Positions 7,339 through 10,217 of a DNA stretch of 10,217 nucleotides are shown one piece after another. The notes under the pieces were generated by a model. That model was given only the letters and a program-made list of their open reading frames with translations. It made no database searches and was not told where the DNA came from. The stretch's first letter is position 1. The number at the start of each line of letters is the position of its first letter. The translations under genes and the position numbers were made by a program. Origin of the DNA: Bacteroidales bacterium (GTDB taxonomy: Bacteria > Bacteroidota > Bacteroidia > Bacteroidales > JAAUTT01); the NCBI GenBank assembly GCA_025350365.1, contig JANXXY010000230.1:1-10217 (forward strand), read 5' to 3'.

Positions 7339-10125
7339 TTATTTTATCTTGGCTGCCTCTTCTTTTGCTTTATTAACCATTGCATCGGCTTTTAAATTGC
7401 CTTCGTCTTCGATCTTCTTAGCTTTTAATTCACCTTCCTTACGCATTTTTTCGGCTGTTTTTTGAGCGGGTATTTTTAAAAGTGGATTTTTTGCCTCGTT
7501 AATTACCCTGTCGGCTGCATCATTGGCCTCTTTTCTTAGTTGGTCAGCAGCAACCTTGGCGCCGTCCTTAACTTTTTGCGCTTCGTTTTCGGCTTCCTTT
7601 ACCATCTTATCGGCCTGTTCTTTTACCTTAGCCGTTACATCTTCCTTTACTTGCTGAACTTTTTGCACAACCTGATTTTTTATCTGATCCTTAATATCTT
7701 GAGCAGCATTTTTAATATTATCTTTCAAGTTGAGTTTAATCTCAGGTTTAAGAAATGTACCCGACACTAAAACACCAACATTTACATTTTCAGATGGCTG
7801 AATATTAAGCCCTTTGGAAGCAGCGCTAGCTGAAAGGTTGTTGAGTACTGTGTTAGCCGCGCCACCAAATTCGGCTCTTGGTATAGCCATGTTGATAACG
7901 TAATTTAAGGTTTGATCAAGTCCCTGATCTCCGCCAATAGTCATCTTCGAATTCCCAAATTTAGTTTCAAACGGAGAAACATAAACACGGCCATTCTTAA
8001 TTTCGAAACTAATATTAAGGTCGGTAAGTGATAACTTTCTAAATTTCTCGTTTTTAAGAGCATCTGCAATTTTTATGAATGTATTTGAATTACCAATTTC
8101 TATATTTTTCGACATAAGTTTTCCTTTGCCGGCCATGGAATTATATAAAGGCGTCATATGTTTATCGAGATAACTATAAAGGCTTAGATCGGCTGATATT
8201 TTTCCTTTACAATTTTGCGCCACAGGAGCAAGTTTTGCCACGGTATTAAAAGCTATGTAAGCTGAGGGGATATCGACATCGCTCATAGTAAAGTCAAAAT
8301 CGAAGAACGGATTTTTAATATCTTTGGTATTGTATTCTCCATTGATCTTCATGCTTCCTTGCAGAAGATTCATACCCACATTTTTGAGAACAGCCCGGCT
8401 GTTTCTTATTACAATTGAACCGATAATATCGTTAATCTTCAACTTATCATAATTCATCTGATCAATTTTCGAGTTCAGAATAAAGTTGATATTGGCTGGT
8501 ACTTCAAACAATGTTATTTGAGTAGTGTCGCTCTGGGCATTTGTGTTTTTAGGTGCCGGAGGTCCCATTAAATCATTAACATCGATAAGGTTTGATGTAA
8601 AATTTAATGATCCCACAATAGTGTCATGGTTAAAAATATAAGGAATGAACTTTTCAATTTTACCATTTAATTTAAAATCGCTTTTGCCAATGCGTGAATC
8701 GAAAGATGTCAATTCAACATATTTAGGAGAAAAATCCATCGAGGCTGTAACAATTTTAATTCCCTGAGGAAAGTCCGGGCTGGCAAATTCAAAGTTTTCG
8801 AGTTTTAATGTACCGTCAGCTTTAAAGTCCTCATATTTATTCTGGGTAATGGACGACATTTGTCCCATAATATCAACATTACTTTCCATGATACCCTTTA
8901 ACGTCATACTATCTAAATGAACAGCTTCGGTTATGGAACGAAAATCGATTTTACCGGCGAAATTTCCAACAATTTTCATATCACTTATTGGCGTGCTTAA
9001 ATGAAGATTTGCATCGAAAGGATTTCCTGCCAGTTCGAAATGAAATTTATTAATATCAACGGTTGAATTGTCGTTCTGAACTCCGTCAAAAAATATTTTC
9101 ATATCAACGTTTATATTTTCAACTGATCTTGGCAGAGCGGGATACCTGAACATAGCTCTTTCAACCATCAGATAGATACCAACATCAGGCATCTTTTTCC
9201 CTTCGTATATCCCTTTTACGTAACCGTCCAGTCTAAGATTTCCTGATGTTTGTAAAGATGGAAAATCTTTCATGTAAATGGCCGGAACCATCGAAAGCAA
9301 TGTTTTAAAATCGGCTTTGTTGGTTTTATAGGTTAGATTAATATCCATCGCTTCATTTGGCATTTTAACAGATCCATCGAGACTAAGGGATAGTCCATTA
9401 ATTTTTATTTCGTTATCCTTAATGGTATAGATTGATTTTTCCATATCAGCGGCCACTTTAGAATTGAAACCGATTTTAGCTTTTTTCAGATATTTAATTC
9501 CATCCATTACAAAATCGAGCGATTCGATAGAAGATTTGATTTCCATGTCAGTTGTTTTTGCCGAGAAATTTCCTGAAAGCAAGAAATTGAGATCTTTAAT
9601 CTCGGCGCTCATTTTAGATGTATCATCCTTATATTTAATATAAGCTCCTATCACTTCAAATTTCTTCAGGTTCGCATTAAAATTAAATGGCTTGCTTGCT
9701 TTAGCTGTATCGGTGGGTGCTATCGCAGTGTCTTTCATAATATCCCAGTTTGCTTTTCCATTCTGCAAAACAATGGCTGAAATTCGCGGATGATCAATCA
9801 GTACAGATTTCACTTTGATATTCTTCATTTTAATGGCACTAATCAGATCCACCTTAACACTGAATGTTTTAAATGAAATGAGGGTATCTTTTGCGAAAAC
9901 TCCGGTACCAACAACTGTTAAATCTTCGAGCGCAATATACACATTGGGAAAACCCCGAATGAATGATAGTTTGAAATCTTTAAAATCAACTTTTGCATTC
10001 AACATATTATTTAATTCGGTTTTAGCCAAATTTTCAATGGGCTTTTTAAAAAATATTGGTGTTACAATTAAGATTACCAGTATCACCGCTAAAACAATTA
10101 ACAGTGTTTTCAGAAATTTTTTCAT
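7339..10125 (-). CDS. AsmA-family envelope protein with C-terminal coiled-coil tail
   Basis: This is a 928-residue protein anchored in the inner membrane by one N-terminal helix (about 5-25), with the rest in the periplasm. It has the AsmA/TamB-like pattern of long repetitive beta strands thought to form a lipid-conducting groove. Residues about 28-130 fit the AsmA N-terminal region (FKLSFIRGFPNVYIALEDLTV; IDHPRISAIVLQNGKANWDI). About 150-640 is repeated strand material (LDGSVKMP, LRLDGYVKG, FKLNGKIEKF, MKINGEYNT). About 660-755 fits the AsmA C-terminal domain: MAGKGKLMSKNIEI, then FEIKNGRVYVSPFETKFG. VLVSGTFLKPEIKLNL (785-800) closes the fold. The last roughly 125 residues are a Lys/Ala/Glu-rich amphipathic helix with two proline interruptions near 881 and 886. 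Homologues act in outer-membrane lipid homeostasis; that role here is inferred from the family. The ATG directly precedes the MKKFLKTLLIVLAV helix. The gene converges on the nitroreductase across a shared terminator. Confidence 0.88.
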   Translation of the reverse strand: MKKFLKTLLIVLAVILVILIVTPIFFKKPIENLAKTELNNMLNAKVDFKDFKLSFIRGFPNVYIALEDLTVVGTGVFAKDTLISFKTFSVKVDLISAIKMKNIKVKSVLIDHPRISAIVLQNGKANWDIMKDTAIAPTDTAKASKPFNFNANLKKFEVIGAYIKYKDDTSKMSAEIKDLNFLLSGNFSAKTTDMEIKSSIESLDFVMDGIKYLKKAKIGFNSKVAADMEKSIYTIKDNEIKINGLSLSLDGSVKMPNEAMDINLTYKTNKADFKTLLSMVPAIYMKDFPSLQTSGNLRLDGYVKGIYEGKKMPDVGIYLMVERAMFRYPALPRSVENINVDMKIFFDGVQNDNSTVDINKFHFELAGNPFDANLHLSTPISDMKIVGNFAGKIDFRSITEAVHLDSMTLKGIMESNVDIMGQMSSITQNKYEDFKADGTLKLENFEFASPDFPQGIKIVTASMDFSPKYVELTSFDSRIGKSDFKLNGKIEKFIPYIFNHDTIVGSLNFTSNLIDVNDLMGPPAPKNTNAQSDTTQITLFEVPANINFILNSKIDQMNYDKLKINDIIGSIVIRNSRAVLKNVGMNLLQGSMKINGEYNTKDIKNPFFDFDFTMSDVDIPSAYIAFNTVAKLAPVAQNCKGKISADLSLYSYLDKHMTPLYNSMAGKGKLMSKNIEIGNSNTFIKIADALKNEKFRKLSLTDLNISFEIKNGRVYVSPFETKFGNSKMTIGGDQGLDQTLNYVINMAIPRAEFGGAANTVLNNLSASAASKGLNIQPSENVNVGVLVSGTFLKPEIKLNLKDNIKNAAQDIKDQIKNQVVQKVQQVKEDVTAKVKEQADKMVKEAENEAQKVKDGAKVAADQLRKEANDAADRVINEAKNPLLKIPAQKTAEKMRKEGELKAKKIEDEGNLKADAMVNKAKEEAAKIK

Positions 10126-10170
10126 TCGATATAAATATTTAGATTTGTTAAATTATTTCCTGATTTTTTA

Positions 10171-10188
10171 AATTAGCTTAAGCTAATT
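10171..10188. promoter_or_regulatory. 18-bp perfect palindrome upstream of the AsmA-like gene
   Basis: AATTAGCTTAAGCTAATT is self-complementary over all 18 bases with no spacer, a shape suited to a dimeric DNA-binding protein rather than to an RNA hairpin. It lies 46-63 bases before the AsmA-like start codon, where an operator or activator site would be expected. A further half-site, AATTAGATT at 10196-10204, matches AATTAGCTT at 8 of 9 positions. No clear TAnnTTTG box accompanies it, and the AT-rich background makes palindromes commoner than usual. Confidence 0.45.
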
Positions 10189-10217
10189 ACTTTATAATTA
10201 GATTGTTTGGATTACAA

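Noticed and set aside
7540..7770. Plus-strand hydrophobic open frame opposite the AsmA-like tail
   Set aside because: The apparent hydrophobicity is what antisense reading of Lys/Glu-rich codons gives; the minus-strand gene continues through it without interruption.
9815..10171. Plus-strand open frame of 118 codons opposite the AsmA-like N-terminus
   Set aside because: It is antisense to the conserved AsmA N-terminal region and shows no recognisable domain.

Overview
The window looks like a chromosomal segment from a member of the Bacteroidota, probably near Bacteroidales/Marinilabiliales; no marker gene fixes this further. The DNA is AT-rich. Start codons lack Shine-Dalgarno sequences. Two promoter candidates carry the Bacteroidota -7 box TAnnTTTG. 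The proteins (a DUF1571 protein with a LysM segment, a DUF2339 polytopic membrane protein, an AsmA-like protein with a lysine/alanine-rich tail) are also of types known from that phylum.

Left part (187-3146, + strand): two signalling genes 14 bases apart, evidently an operon. The first encodes a soluble PAS histidine kinase with an unusual H-box (LHNIGNVLN). The second encodes a receiver - HisKA - HATPase - receiver hybrid kinase. As I recall, the N-terminal receiver belongs to the family that usually accompanies LHNIGN-type kinases, so the two are probably consecutive members of one phosphorelay. Neither protein has membrane segments or a DNA-binding output domain.

Middle (3303-6588): a large DUF2339 membrane protein on the + strand converges on a secreted DUF1571/LysM protein on the - strand. 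An intergenic region with short repeats (3147-3302) separates the signalling operon from the DUF2339 gene.

Right part (6589-10217): a 123-bp divergent promoter region serves the DUF1571 gene (-) and a small nitroreductase (+). The nitroreductase converges on a 928-residue AsmA-like protein (-). A perfect 12-bp stem between them is placed to terminate both. An 18-bp perfect palindrome lies just upstream of the AsmA-like gene.

Three of the six genes concern the cell envelope, but they are in separate transcription units and nothing shows that they act together. I see no mobile element, CRISPR array, rRNA, tRNA or phage gene, and no clear undescribed system. The most interesting points are the variant kinase/hybrid pair, the LysM segment inside a LolA-like domain, the coiled-coil tail of the AsmA-like protein, and the palindrome.
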